Shown here piece by piece: positions 37,626 through 47,480 of a DNA stretch of 64,000 bases (its first letter is position 1; each line of letters starts with the position of its first letter). This DNA is from Vibrio neonatus (lineage in GTDB: Bacteria > Pseudomonadota > Gammaproteobacteria > Enterobacterales > Vibrionaceae). Location of the stretch: NCBI RefSeq assembly GCF_024346975.1, contig NZ_AP024885.1:1240001-1304000 (forward strand), given 5' to 3'. The notes beneath the pieces are model-generated. The model ran no database searches and was not told the DNA's origin. It was given only the letters and a program-made list of their open reading frames with translations. The position numbers and the translations under genes were made by a program.

Positions 37626-40600
37626 TTAACGTTGTTCGAATATGGCGGCTGTCCAGGCTGGGATTATGGCGATGTTGTCGGTGAGTTCGGTGCCTTGGGT
37701 TAGTGAGAATGGGCCTAGTTGCTGGTGGTAGCGGTGCAATTTGAATTGGCTCATGTCCAGTTGGTTTATGGTTTGTAGATCGTTGCGGGCGTTGATTACG
37801 ATAAGCAGTCTTTGACGCACAGAGTCGATATTTTCAAATGGGGCTCGGTTGTCGATGCTCATTATGATAAGTCCAGGGATCTGCTTTGAGCCAGTATTAT
37901 GGAATTTAACTCGTTGAATAATTTCTCTGCCATCGCCTAAGGTAAAGAGTGGGCTACTGGCTCGAATTTCCATCATTTCTTTGAAGTAGCGTTCCATTTT
38001 AATCATATCGCGGGTCGAAAGTTCCACTTTGCCTTGGGTGTTTTCGTAGATGCTTTCAATCGTTTGCCAATTGTTTTTATCTTTGTCGGCGCTCGGTAGT
38101 CCAATATTCCAGTTGTTAGACTGCTTTGTAAAATCGACTTTGTTATACCAATCCCCTGAATTGTACGAATCTCTTTGCATTGATTTTGAGCGCAGTAATT
38201 CACTGCCCATATGATGAAAAACCACATTTTGCCCGTACATGACGGTAGCTAGACTAACCGCGTGCATACGGATGCGAGTATTAAGATCTGCATCAAAAGG
38301 CGCTTTATATTGCAGGTTATCCCATAGAGTTTGATTGTCGTGTTTTTCAACGTAATTGATGGTTTCCCACGCATCTTTGGCATAACCAGCAGGTTGGTTG
38401 TTGTAATCTAATTCAGCGCCGGTAATTGAACGATTTTGACTATCTTGCATCGGATAATCACGTAAATTACCTGCCATACCAAGGCGCACGAGATCGGCAA
38501 GATGCTTAGCTTGGGTTTCACTTAGCGCATTTAGCTCATTAGGATAGACAAAAGCGCCATTTCCAAACCCTTGCGATGCTCTTAACTGTGTTGATTGATC
38601 AAAGGGGGAACCGCCACGCACCGCATCGCGCATGCGATCGGAAAATGATCCTATACCCGTGCCGTATAAATTGAGCTGTGACGCTTGTTTGAACATTTTA
38701 TCGTTGGCGACTTCGCCAAAATCCCATCCTTCACCATAAAAATAGACATCTGGATTGATGGCTTTGACGGCATCTAATGAGGCTAATATCTGCGATCTTG
38801 GATGATGTCCCATAAGATCCCAGCGAAATGCGTCGATTTTATAATCTTTTGTCCAAACCAATATGGAATCAGTGATCAGCTTTTCCATCATAGCGCGCTC
38901 TGGAGCGGTATTGGCGCAACAGGTACTTTGTTCGAGTTCTCCGGTAATAGGATGCAGTCTGTGATAGTAGTTAGGGACAATTTTATCGAGCACTGATTTG
39001 TCAGCAAGACCTGCGGCGTGAGTATGGTTATACACCACATCCATCACCACGTTCATTTTTATATCAGACTTAATTGCCGCAACCATAGTGCGAAATTCTA
39101 AAATACGTTGCATGCCATTGGCGCTAGTGGCGTATGATCCTTCGGGCGTTGAATAATGGAAGGGATCATAGCCCCAATTGTAGCTGTCGTTTTTAGCGAT
39201 GATACCGGTTAACTCTTGCACTAGTGGTGTGGTGGAACTGTCCTTGTTTTTGAGTTGTTGCAACACTTGTATTCCCGTTAACGAGCTTTCGCAATACACA
39301 GATAAATCGGCATGACGCAACAGCTCTGGGTTAGCCTGACAAAGGGTTTTAAAAGGCTGATTAATATTGGCAATTTCAGTGACTTCTTCATTGATAGTGG
39401 CAATATCAAACACGGGTAATAAATGTAAGTGACTTGCTCCACGTCGTGACAGTGATTTCAAATGCTTTACGGGTAATGAATTCTCGTCAGTAAAAGCGAG
39501 GTATTTGCCTCGATGTGCTTCGATTGTGGAGAGTTCAAGGGCCGAGAAGTCTCTTACATGCGTTTCATAAATTACAAAAGAAGCCGGATTTTTCTGCGCT
39601 ACTGGCGCACTTAGCGCATCCCAACCGGCAGGCTTTAATTGTGGATGATTAAGATCCACAACTTGGCTATGTTGCGAGTTGGTGGAAAGACTCAATGAAT
39701 AAGGGTCGGTAACTGAAACGGTTTCTATTCTTGCTGAGTTTGGATGAAACAGCGTGACTTGATAACGATAGAAATCCCCATGCGTTAGGTTCGCGTATTC
39801 AACAAACCAACTTCCTGAACCAATATCACGACGCATGAGAATAGGAGTACCCGCTTGCAACTCTTGGTTAAATGGGATTAGCTTTACTTGCTGCGCGGTA
39901 GGTGCCCAAACGCGAAATGAAGTGGTGTTAGTTTCACTATCAACTACCGCACCAAATTGTAACTGTGTTGCGTTTTCGGCATACAAAGCATCCAATAGTG
40001 GCGCGAGTTGCACTTTGGTTACCGATTGTAATGTTGCAGGTTGATTGGCCTCTTTTTTATCACGGCTATAACTGGCAACCCAGATCTGCCCGCGAATTAA
40101 ATGATCAATTGAACCGCCAGTATCATTAATTTGCAGTTGATAAGCGTTAAACTGCGTCGAAAGGTGAGGATATTGCGCCTTCCATGAATCATCAGCTGTT
40201 TCAATAAGGGAGAGTGTTTTCGATGCTCCTTCAATCTGGTTTTGTTGTTCGTTGACACTCATTCCGCCTGTTGCCGCAATCACAAGTTGAGCTTGCTCAG
40301 TTTCAATAGGAAGTAATATCAGCGAAGGTGTGATCCAATGTGCTTTAGCATCTTGCACAGCAATGGACGATTTAGGCAGAGTTCTTGATGGGGTATAAAA
40401 AACGCGATTCGTATCTTTGAACACATAACCTACCTTAGCGCCTGGTGCGGATGATTGTGCAAACATCAGTTTTAAGTGAGATGTTTGATAATTAGGATCA
40501 AAGCTGTGCGGCATAAAGTTAACGCAGCTTGCATTGGTTTCGATAGGGATATCCCAATACAGCCCATAATTGGGATTACGTCCACTAGGCTCTAGCCCAT

Positions 40601-40847
40601 AATTCCAGTCTGTATCGTCACTTTGATAGCCAGAACACTGTTTAGTGTTCCAAACATGCAATGTGTATTCGACGCTGGTTTGACCGTCATTAAAATAAAT
40701 TCGCGCAATATTGGGGTTACTTAGAGTCACGCTATCGAGGGTGTCTTGCTGGTTCGATCCGCTGGAGCAGGCGAGGGTAGAAAGTGCAATTATGCTACTA
40801 AAACAAAGTCTAAAATAACGCTCAAAAGGTGAAAATAACGCGGTCAT
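37626..40847 (-). CDS. pulA: Pullulanase-type alpha-1,6-glucosidase, lipoprotein
   Basis: 1073 aa. Lipoprotein signal with lipobox STLAC (Cys ~27) and Ser at +2, so surface or outer-membrane anchored. N-terminal CBM41-like region (ARIYFNDGQTSVEYTLHVW), a CBM48/N-domain (FGAVVDSETNTTSFRVWAPTA), then the GH13 barrel: MDVVYNHTHAAG, DAFRWDLMGHHP (nucleophile Asp), FYGEGWDFGE (acid Glu), YVEKHDNQTL (Asp). A C-terminal DUF3372-type domain closes it. Debranches alpha-glucans such as pullulan, glycogen or starch, feeding the maltodextrin/glycogen pathway; glgC lies 10 kb on. No MalT box seen upstream. Confidence 0.93.
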   Translation of the reverse strand: MTALFSPFERYFRLCFSSIIALSTLACSSGSNQQDTLDSVTLSNPNIARIYFNDGQTSVEYTLHVWNTKQCSGYQSDDTDWNYGLEPSGRNPNYGLYWDIPIETNASCVNFMPHSFDPNYQTSHLKLMFAQSSAPGAKVGYVFKDTNRVFYTPSRTLPKSSIAVQDAKAHWITPSLILLPIETEQAQLVIAATGGMSVNEQQNQIEGASKTLSLIETADDSWKAQYPHLSTQFNAYQLQINDTGGSIDHLIRGQIWVASYSRDKKEANQPATLQSVTKVQLAPLLDALYAENATQLQFGAVVDSETNTTSFRVWAPTAQQVKLIPFNQELQAGTPILMRRDIGSGSWFVEYANLTHGDFYRYQVTLFHPNSARIETVSVTDPYSLSLSTNSQHSQVVDLNHPQLKPAGWDALSAPVAQKNPASFVIYETHVRDFSALELSTIEAHRGKYLAFTDENSLPVKHLKSLSRRGASHLHLLPVFDIATINEEVTEIANINQPFKTLCQANPELLRHADLSVYCESSLTGIQVLQQLKNKDSSTTPLVQELTGIIAKNDSYNWGYDPFHYSTPEGSYATSANGMQRILEFRTMVAAIKSDIKMNVVMDVVYNHTHAAGLADKSVLDKIVPNYYHRLHPITGELEQSTCCANTAPERAMMEKLITDSILVWTKDYKIDAFRWDLMGHHPRSQILASLDAVKAINPDVYFYGEGWDFGEVANDKMFKQASQLNLYGTGIGSFSDRMRDAVRGGSPFDQSTQLRASQGFGNGAFVYPNELNALSETQAKHLADLVRLGMAGNLRDYPMQDSQNRSITGAELDYNNQPAGYAKDAWETINYVEKHDNQTLWDNLQYKAPFDADLNTRIRMHAVSLATVMYGQNVVFHHMGSELLRSKSMQRDSYNSGDWYNKVDFTKQSNNWNIGLPSADKDKNNWQTIESIYENTQGKVELSTRDMIKMERYFKEMMEIRASSPLFTLGDGREIIQRVKFHNTGSKQIPGLIIMSIDNRAPFENIDSVRQRLLIVINARNDLQTINQLDMSQFKLHRYHQQLGPFSLTQGTELTDNIAIIPAWTAAIFEQR

Positions 40848-41262
40848 GAAATTCCTTTTCCAACAACTTTTCTAGCCGATTTGTGTAATGAAAACTTTAA
40901 TATCATTACCTCAGCTTATCTGTCTTTGCCAATATTCCCTATTAACATAGTAGAACAACCGACTGAAATTACTGAAAATATGACACTTTTTTGTAATCTT
41001 TACTTATAATTAAGTAGCCTTTAATTATAAAATTTAACGTAAATGTAGTTGAATTTTCTAAGTGTCTAATTCTTATAAATTTTATTTAGAAAAAAGTTGG
41101 CGAAAGTGAAAACCTTGTCATACACTTTCGAACGAGTCATCAATATGTAGTTGATTGTAGAGACAAATTTTAGGAGCTAACGTAAGGTTTCATTTGGTTT
41201 GAAATCGTGGAGGGATTAACTCCAGCGTAGCTATTGATTCATCTAGCTTTGAGGGAAGTTTT
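40848..41262. other. Divergent promoter region pulA / ihfA
   Basis: No gene in 415 bp. AT-rich, particularly 41000-41090. An 8-bp inverted repeat CGAAAGTG (41101-41108) / CACTTTCG (41123-41130) lies in the probable ihfA leader, and GAGGGAAG precedes the ihfA ATG. In many relatives ihfA is transcribed from pheST; here it must have its own promoter in this stretch. Confidence 0.5.
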
Positions 41263-41565
41263 ATGGCGCTTACCAAGGCCGATTTGGCTGAAAACCTGTT
41301 TGAAAATCTTGGGTATAGTAAACGGGATGCCAAGGAAACCGTGGAAGTGTTTTTTGAAGAAATTCGGAAATCACTCGAAAGTGGCGAACAGGTAAAACTA
41401 TCTGGATTCGGTAACTTTGATCTACGGGAAAAGAAAGAACGTCCTGGACGAAACCCAAAAACAGGGGAAGATATACCTATTTCCGCACGTCGCGTGGTCA
41501 CATTTAGACCAGGTCAGAAGCTGAAAGCTCGCGTTGAAGAGCTGAAAAAAGACGACGTAAAATAA
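41263..41565 (+). CDS. ihfA: Integration host factor alpha subunit
   Basis: 100 aa. DNA-bending HU-fold protein; [12 protein letters not shown] and the [12 protein letters not shown] beta-arm with its intercalating Pro are exact family signatures. Works with IhfB in replication, recombination and transcription. Separated from its usual partner operon pheST by 17.4 kb. A bidirectional terminator follows. Confidence 0.97.
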   Translation: MALTKADLAENLFENLGYSKRDAKETVEVFFEEIRKSLESGEQVKLSGFGNFDLREKKERPGRNPKTGEDIPISARRVVTFRPGQKLKARVEELKKDDVK

Positions 41566-41605
41566 TACGTTGCTCATTAACAGTTTAAATATTTAGCGGT
41601 TTAAC

Positions 41606-41636
41606 AAAAAAGAGGTCTTAAGACCTCTTTTTTAGT
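41606..41636. terminator. Bidirectional terminator between ihfA and purT
   Basis: Perfect palindrome of A-run, AGAGGTCTTAAGACCTCT and T-run, 40 nt after the ihfA stop and 35 nt after the convergent purT stop. Confidence 0.9.
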
Positions 41637-41670
41637 ATCTAGCGTCTACTAAAACCAGTAACAGTTACGG

Positions 41671-42846
41671 TTAGTAGTTAATTTTGATCTTCTTAGCAGC
41701 GCTGGTTGCCGAGTGGACAGCTAACGTAGTGTCTTTAGCGCGAGTTAAAATCACTCCTAAGCGGCGGCGGCCATCGATATCAGGCTTACCAAATAGGCGA
41801 ATTTGCGTATCAGGATTAGCAACGGCTTCGTCGATGCCAGTGTAAGAAAGATTAGTTGACGTGCCTTGACCAAGAATCACAGCGGAAGCTGCTGGACCTG
41901 TTTGTCTGATCTTATTGATAGGGCTACCGGTAAATGCGCGCACGTGCAGGGCAAATTCAGACATATCTTGAGAGATCATAGTCACCATGCCAGTATCATG
42001 CGGGCGAGGAGAGACTTCATTAAAGATCACTTTATCGCCTTTAATAAACAGCTCTACGCCAAAGATGCCGTAGCCACCCAATGCATTGACGATTTGCTCT
42101 GCAACGTATTCAGCGGCTTTAATAGCCACTTCTGACATCTGTTGTGGCTGCCAAGATTCACGGTAATCACCATCTTCTTGACGGTGACCAATTGGTGCAC
42201 AGAAGTGAACACCGTCAACAGCACGCACTGTCAGCAGGGTAATTTCATAATCAAAATCAATGAAGCCTTCAACAATCACTCGGCCTTCGCCACTGCGACC
42301 GCCTTCTTGAGAGTAGTCCCATGCTTTCTGTACATCGTCAGCAGTGCGCATAACGCTTTGTCCTTTGCCTGATGAGCTCATTACAGGCTTAACCACGCAC
42401 GGCAGGCCAACTTCTTCTACAGCTTGCGAGAACTCCTCAAAGGTATCAGCAAAACGATACTCAGAAGTGGTTAGGTGCAATTCTTCACCTGCAAGGCGAC
42501 GGATGCCTTCGCGGTTCATTGTCAGTTGCGTAGCGCGAGCGTTAGGCACAACGGTTGTGCCTTTCTTTTCAAGCTCAACTAAAGTGTCGGTCGCAATCGC
42601 TTCGATTTCAGGAACGATATAAGTTGGCTTTTCTTGTTCGACTATCTTAGCCAGAGCATCGCCATCTAGCATATCAAGTACGTAGCTGCGGTGAGCAACT
42701 TGCATCGCTGGGGCATTGTCGTATTTATCACAAGCGATAACTTCAATACCTAGACGTTGGCATTCAATTGCCACTTCTTTACCTAGCTCACCAGAGCCGA
42801 GCAATAAAACTTTAGTTGCACTTGGTGCTGTTGCCGTACCCAACAT
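41671..42846 (-). CDS. purT: Phosphoribosylglycinamide formyltransferase 2 (formate-dependent)
   Basis: 391 aa, usual length. ATP-grasp enzyme making formyl-GAR from formate, the third step of purine synthesis. Seen: [16 protein letters not shown] (N-domain), [12 protein letters not shown] (P-loop-like ATP lid), [28 protein letters not shown] (metal-binding ATP-grasp end). A PurR box lies 58 nt upstream of the ATG, predicting repression by hypoxanthine/guanine-bound PurR. Confidence 0.96.
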   Translation of the reverse strand: MLGTATAPSATKVLLLGSGELGKEVAIECQRLGIEVIACDKYDNAPAMQVAHRSYVLDMLDGDALAKIVEQEKPTYIVPEIEAIATDTLVELEKKGTTVVPNARATQLTMNREGIRRLAGEELHLTTSEYRFADTFEEFSQAVEEVGLPCVVKPVMSSSGKGQSVMRTADDVQKAWDYSQEGGRSGEGRVIVEGFIDFDYEITLLTVRAVDGVHFCAPIGHRQEDGDYRESWQPQQMSEVAIKAAEYVAEQIVNALGGYGIFGVELFIKGDKVIFNEVSPRPHDTGMVTMISQDMSEFALHVRAFTGSPINKIRQTGPAASAVILGQGTSTNLSYTGIDEAVANPDTQIRLFGKPDIDGRRRLGVILTRAKDTTLAVHSATSAAKKIKINY

Positions 42847-42903
42847 AGTCGTTCCTTTAAAGATTATGATTTTTTTAGCTGATAATACTCATTTTTTAAT
42901 AGA

Positions 42904-42919
42904 GCGCAATCGTTTGCCT
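42904..42919 (-). promoter_or_regulatory. PurR box upstream of purT
   Basis: GCGCAATCGTTTGCCT matches the PurR consensus ACGCAAACGTTTGCGT at 13 of 16 positions, including the central CG and both GCAA/TTGC half-sites. Location upstream of a purine gene supports it. Confidence 0.82.
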
Positions 42920-42946
42920 AACGATATTTGGTAAATTTTTATGAGA

Positions 42947-42976
42947 ACACCATAACCAAGGCTATGGTGTTTTTTT
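42947..42976. terminator. Hairpin between cdd and purT
   Basis: 8-bp stem ACACCATA / TATGGTGT (42947-42954, 42963-42970) followed on the plus strand by seven T. Read from cdd (minus strand) the T-run precedes the stem as A, so terminator strength in that direction is doubtful; the hairpin may instead insulate the purT promoter. Confidence 0.45.
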
Positions 42977-42996
42977 GCGGAGGATTTTTGCGCAAA

Positions 42997-43890
42997 TTAC
43001 GCATCTAATGCAATGTAAGTAAACGCAATATCGGGGTTTATCGCTTCTAAGGTATTTTGTGTATCCGCAAGATGCGACATAGAAGCATCATTGATTTCCG
43101 CAAGTGCCACCTGTTTAATGTGCGAAAAGTCCATTCCTTGCATTTGCAATTGCACTAATGCCACTTGTAATGGCGGCAGGCTTGGATTAAATGCGGCATT
43201 TTCAGCGTAACTGCCGTGCACCGTCGTGCCATCAAGCATCTCAATCGCCACTCCGCTGTAGTTTTTGGTATAAGGCGCGTGACTCTTGTTTAGTGCGATG
43301 ATCGCGTCAGTAACAAGCGCGTCGTCGTTGGCACTGGAAAAGCCATGATCAATTGGCGACATAAGCCCAGATTCAATGCCTAAATCTTTAGGCCCAAACG
43401 ACTCTGGTAAATACTCCTGCAAACTTTTAGCATCCATAGATGGCAGTTGTACGGTGAGTTGCTGCGCGCTGGATAGCTCGTTCATAAACTGTCGGCAGTG
43501 TCCGCAAGGGCTAAAGTTGATGGTGATGTCGACAATTTCTTGTTCACCTTTCATCCATGCATGGCTAATGGCGGATTGCTCCGCATGCACCGTTTGCCCA
43601 AGTTGTACGTTGCTAAATTCTAGATTGGCACCAAAATAGAGATTGTTGGTCGCGCCTTTTACAATCGCCCCTACGTTAAATTTTGAGATAGGCGTAATCG
43701 AGAAAGCGGCCGCAAAAGGTAACAGTGTCACTTTTAGTTGTTGTTCATCTAAAGCGGTGCATTGTTGCAATTGCTTAACTTGCTGCGGAGTTAGCACACC
43801 TGCAAAAGAAGCGGAATCGAAAATGGCTTTAAAAGTATCAACATAGTCTGCAGGAAGGTCATTGTAGAGATGCTTAAATCGTGGATTCAT
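42997..43890 (-). CDS. cdd: Cytidine deaminase
   Basis: 297 aa, the long two-domain form of E. coli type. Zinc site: [12 protein letters not shown] (His and catalytic Glu) and PCGHCRQF (two Cys). FGANLEFSN is the substrate loop. Deaminates cytidine and deoxycytidine in pyrimidine salvage. Lies 227 bp downstream of yohK on the same strand, the same order (yohJ-yohK-cdd) as in E. coli. Confidence 0.96.
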   Translation of the reverse strand: MNPRFKHLYNDLPADYVDTFKAIFDSASFAGVLTPQQVKQLQQCTALDEQQLKVTLLPFAAAFSITPISKFNVGAIVKGATNNLYFGANLEFSNVQLGQTVHAEQSAISHAWMKGEQEIVDITINFSPCGHCRQFMNELSSAQQLTVQLPSMDAKSLQEYLPESFGPKDLGIESGLMSPIDHGFSSANDDALVTDAIIALNKSHAPYTKNYSGVAIEMLDGTTVHGSYAENAAFNPSLPPLQVALVQLQMQGMDFSHIKQVALAEINDASMSHLADTQNTLEAINPDIAFTYIALDA

Positions 43891-44021
43891 TGCTCGTTCC
43901 TAATAGTGATAGGGCGAAATAGTGTATCGAGTGTAGATGACACAATTCAATAATGTCTATTACGTGTTTATGAATGCGTAATTTTGTCTGGTAAGGATAC
44001 TGGATTTAGCCCATTAAAAGT

Positions 44022-44052
44022 GAAACCGTTACCAAGGTAAACGGTTTCGTTC
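44022..44052 (-). terminator. Probable terminator of the sbcB-yohJ-yohK operon
   Basis: On the minus strand a long hairpin GAAACCGTTTACC / GGTAACGGTTTC with one bulge, followed by ACTTTTAA. It lies 66 nt after the yohK stop and upstream of cdd. Confidence 0.6.
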
Positions 44053-44117
44053 ACAGAGAATGTGCTTTTAAGCGCAATTTGCAGTGGCGGCTTGTAACGC
44101 CTTGTTGTTAAAGATAA

Positions 44118-44795
44118 TTAGGAAATTAGATGCAACATGAAGGTCATCACAAAGGGCGCAAGCAAAGAGGTGATAACGCCACAAAGCACCAAAGCCAATG
44201 AGCTAAATGCCGCATCTTTTTGATTGTGCTCAAATGCCGTCGCTGTGCCTAATGCGTGACTACAAGTACCCATACTCAACCCCTTTGCAATAGGGTGTTT
44301 GATATTGAGCATTTTAAAAATCGGATAGCCAAGTAACGAACCTGTAAGCCCTGCTAGCAACACCAAAATCGCCGCTACGGCGGGCTCGCCGCCAAGCTCA
44401 GTGGAAACCTGCATGGCAATTGCAGTTGTAACGGATTTCCCCATCATACTGGCGAGCAGTTGTGAGTCTGCACCTAACATAGCCGCTAGCGTACCTGCGG
44501 TTAACATCGAGCCTAAACTGCCAATAACACAAGTAGTTAGAATTAACTTCCATTTGGCGCGAATTTCATTGAGCTGTTCGTAAAGTGGGTACGCCAGCGC
44601 AACAACGGCAGGTTGCAGTAGATGCTGAATGATCTGATTGCCTTCGTAGTACTTTTGATAAGGCACCTTAAACAGCAGCAAAAACGGGATAAGAATTGCC
44701 ATACTGATCAATAGAGGATTCGCTAAAGGGTTATTGGCTTTTTTGGCAATAAATTTTGCAATGAAGTAAACAATAATGCTTAACAGTAACCACAT
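44118..44795 (-). CDS. yohK: LrgB/CidB-family membrane protein YohK
   Basis: 225 aa with about six to seven hydrophobic segments; the motif LDVGTCSHALGTATAFE-like stretch (SMGTCSHALGTATAFEHNQKD) near residue 150 is the LrgB signature. Antiholin/holin-like partner of YohJ, implicated in murein hydrolase control or export of small metabolites. Starts 1 nt after the yohJ stop. Confidence 0.92.
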   Translation of the reverse strand: MWLLLSIIVYFIAKFIAKKANNPLANPLLISMAILIPFLLLFKVPYQKYYEGNQIIQHLLQPAVVALAYPLYEQLNEIRAKWKLILTTCVIGSLGSMLTAGTLAAMLGADSQLLASMMGKSVTTAIAMQVSTELGGEPAVAAILVLLAGLTGSLLGYPIFKMLNIKHPIAKGLSMGTCSHALGTATAFEHNQKDAAFSSLALVLCGVITSLLAPFVMTFMLHLIS

Positions 44796-44796
44796 A

Positions 44797-45159
44797 TTAT
44801 CGATCCTCGTTAAGCAGTTTATCGAGCACTAACGATAAAATACACAACACAAAAAGAGTGCCGAATACGGTGCTAATTATGATGGCTAAAGCATTATCGA
44901 CAAGGATTTGATAGTGAATCATTAAACCGGTGCTGATTGGGATAAACAATAAAATCATGTACTTAATCAGTAATGAGGCACTAGGTTGAACCCAGTGAGG
45001 TTTAACAAGGCCACTGACCAAGCCCACAAACAGAATCAACAATCCAATGACACTGCCCGGAACAGACAGTGCGAAAAGGTCTTGCAACCAATTACCTAAC
45101 GCGAGAGATGCGGCAATTAATGCTGCACTAAGAAGGTAGAAAAAAGCTTTGTTTATCAT
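44797..45159 (-). CDS. yohJ: LrgA/CidA-family holin-like protein YohJ
   Basis: 120 aa with four membrane segments and the family signature SVPGSVIGLLILFVGL near residue 33. Works with YohK. Its start is 3 nt beyond the sbcB stop, so the three genes form one transcript. Confidence 0.92.
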   Translation of the reverse strand: MINKAFFYLLSAALIAASLALGNWLQDLFALSVPGSVIGLLILFVGLVSGLVKPHWVQPSASLLIKYMILLFIPISTGLMIHYQILVDNALAIIISTVFGTLFVLCILSLVLDKLLNEDR

Positions 45160-45162
45160 AAA

Positions 45163-46581
45163 TCAGGAAACCAACTTTTGAACATAGAGATAGACGGCTT
45201 TTAAAATTTTCATTTTTTGTTCGTCGTCTTGGTATTGAGAGCCTAAGTTTTCTAAGTTTAACATGTAATTGGGCAACTCGTTTTCAAACATATCGCGACA
45301 TTGGCGGAGCCATTGTTTCTGTTCTTGATCGGTTAAAGTATGAAAGAAGTTACGAGCGCGGTAGTTAAACAATAAAGGCATGATGCGCGGATCAGATACC
45401 TGGATATCTAATGCCCCCAATACTTCCGGCTCAGCTTCTCGGATAATGCGCATTTGCGCTTTATCCGCCGGTGAGAAGAAGCCGTCGTAAAGCAGCTCGT
45501 CGACAGTTTTGCTGTTGGCTGGATATTCGCGGTTTTGCGAGAACACCGCATCCAGTTTTTCGCGTATTTCAGGATGTTGTAATAAGCGTTGTTGGGTCTT
45601 AATGCATTGCTCTTTATTGAGTTGAGTGCGCTGCTCGGCTTCGGCGGTTAACACTCCAAGCGGGGCTAAAATAGGGCACTTATTGAGATGCACTAATTTG
45701 ACTGGAATAGGCAGTTCATCTTCTGCTAACTCGCTACGCTTGGTGTATAAGCGTTGCTTGATTTGTTCGGCGGATAGTTCAATTAAAGGCGAGATATCTT
45801 GGGTAAGATCAACGGCAATCAAGGCTTTAGTGGGAGTCCAACCAATAGGGCCCACCAAGGTCGCTTTTAAGTGTTCATTGCTTAACATGCCAGAGACATG
45901 CACCAGTGGATTCATGGTGACAATATCCACCAAGGCATTGAGCTTTTGTTTGCCTCTGTGTTTAAAGAAGAAATCAAACAGCTTAGGTTGAAACTGTTTT
46001 ACTTTTTTTGCCAACTCAATCGTGGCGTAGACATCGGCCATCGCATCGTGAGCATTGCTGTGCTCAATGCCGTTTGCCACCGATAGGTGTTCTAAGCGAA
46101 AACTGGTATTGCCGTCCTCGTTTTCTGGCCAATTAATGCCTTCAGGACGCAGTGCATGACAGGCGCGCATAACATCTAATAAATCCCAACGAGAGTTGCC
46201 ATTTTTGTAGCTCCACTCATAAGGTTCAATAAAGTTGCGATAACAGGTATATCGAGTCACTTCATCATCAAAACGAACGCTATTGTAGCCAAGGGTACAA
46301 GTGTTGGGACGGCTCATTTCGTTGTGAATGGCAGTGATAAACTCAGGTTCAGATAAGCCTTCTTGCATCGCCTTTTGCGGGGTAATTCCGGTCACTAATG
46401 CCGCTTCTGGATTGGGCAGATAATCTGCCGGTGGTCGGCAATAGATCACTAAAGGCTCACCAATCACATTAAGATCCGCGTCGGTGCGAACCCCTGCAAA
46501 TTGACAAGGTCTGTCTTTGGCTGGGTTCACGCCCCAAGTCTCATAGTCGAAAAAGAAAAAGGTGGATTGCTCCGTGTGCAT
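45163..46581 (-). CDS. sbcB: Exodeoxyribonuclease I
   Basis: 472 aa, normal length. 3'-5' ssDNA exonuclease of recombination and mismatch repair. DEDD exonuclease residues: FFDYETWG (DxE), YNSVRFDDE, and NAHDAMADVYATIELAK (HDAxxD). SH3-like and helical C-domains follow. The C-terminal SSB-binding partner ssb is encoded 12 kb away. First gene of an unusual sbcB-yohJ-yohK arrangement. Confidence 0.96.
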   Translation of the reverse strand: MHTEQSTFFFFDYETWGVNPAKDRPCQFAGVRTDADLNVIGEPLVIYCRPPADYLPNPEAALVTGITPQKAMQEGLSEPEFITAIHNEMSRPNTCTLGYNSVRFDDEVTRYTCYRNFIEPYEWSYKNGNSRWDLLDVMRACHALRPEGINWPENEDGNTSFRLEHLSVANGIEHSNAHDAMADVYATIELAKKVKQFQPKLFDFFFKHRGKQKLNALVDIVTMNPLVHVSGMLSNEHLKATLVGPIGWTPTKALIAVDLTQDISPLIELSAEQIKQRLYTKRSELAEDELPIPVKLVHLNKCPILAPLGVLTAEAEQRTQLNKEQCIKTQQRLLQHPEIREKLDAVFSQNREYPANSKTVDELLYDGFFSPADKAQMRIIREAEPEVLGALDIQVSDPRIMPLLFNYRARNFFHTLTDQEQKQWLRQCRDMFENELPNYMLNLENLGSQYQDDEQKMKILKAVYLYVQKLVS

Positions 46582-46721
46582 AAAAAATATCCAAAGATCA
46601 GAGTGTTGTCAGTTATTAGACCATTGCGTTAAGCGTATAGCAAACCAGTAACACTATCTAGGCGCGGAAAGTAATGTAAGCGCTTATATTAAAGGCAACT
46701 AGGGCTGCTAACGCAGCGGTC

Positions 46722-47384
46722 TTAAGAGTTACTCAGTTGTCGGTAGTGGGCGATGGTTGTATTAGATGTATGCGACTCGTGGCAAAGTGATTTGATTAAG
46801 TATTTGGCAACATCGTCTGCTTGCACAGGGCGCAGATTTTGCAATGGCCCTAACATTATTGGGCTAACCACCTTAAGTAGCTTTTGCACAATTATCTCAT
46901 CTCGCCTAGGGGCTGAACGCTCGCCAACAAGTGGCCCAGGACGGGCAAAAATTAGCTGTTCAAACCCAAGTTGTGAGACATCTCGCTCCATTTCGCCTTT
47001 GCATTTTAGGTAGTGCGACAGGGAATTTGCATTTGCGCCAAAACTTGAGACCACCGCCAGTCGGCGTACGCCAAGTGCTTGCATCTGTTTGGCAAATTTA
47101 AGCACCAAATCATGGTCAATACGGTATAAGCCTTGCGCACTGCCTGCTTGTTTTTTGGTGGTGCCTAAACAGATGATGCCAAGCTCGGCGATAGGTTCTT
47201 GTAAAGTGAAAAACTCATCATTGGCTAAGGTAATAAAGTGATTATGTTGAGTTGTGATAGGGCTTCGTGTTGGAATATACAAAGCATTGACAAGCTCAGG
47301 GTGCAAGGTGAGATAAGCCATCACGCTTTGACCAATTAAACCTGTACCTCCCGCTAAGATGATGTTGGGCTTTGTGATTGTCAT
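46722..47384 (-). CDS. NAD(P)-binding Rossmann-fold protein (HTATIP2/YwnB-like)
   Basis: 220 aa atypical short-chain dehydrogenase. NAD(P) loop AGGTGLIGQSV near residue 12, then GIICLGTTKKQAGS and VSSFGANANSLSHYLKCKGEMER with the YxxxK pair. Similar proteins are called NAD(P)H-binding or oxidoreductase HTATIP2-like; the reaction is unknown. Diverges from astE. Confidence 0.87.
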   Translation of the reverse strand: MTITKPNIILAGGTGLIGQSVMAYLTLHPELVNALYIPTRSPITTQHNHFITLANDEFFTLQEPIAELGIICLGTTKKQAGSAQGLYRIDHDLVLKFAKQMQALGVRRLAVVSSFGANANSLSHYLKCKGEMERDVSQLGFEQLIFARPGPLVGERSAPRRDEIIVQKLLKVVSPIMLGPLQNLRPVQADDVAKYLIKSLCHESHTSNTTIAHYRQLSNS

Positions 47385-47480
47385 AAAGAATGCCTATGAA
47401 TCTTCTGTTATCGGAAGCAAGTTTGGGTATGATGTTATATCAATGTTAATCGAACATAAACAGCTAAGGAAGGGCAGTCT

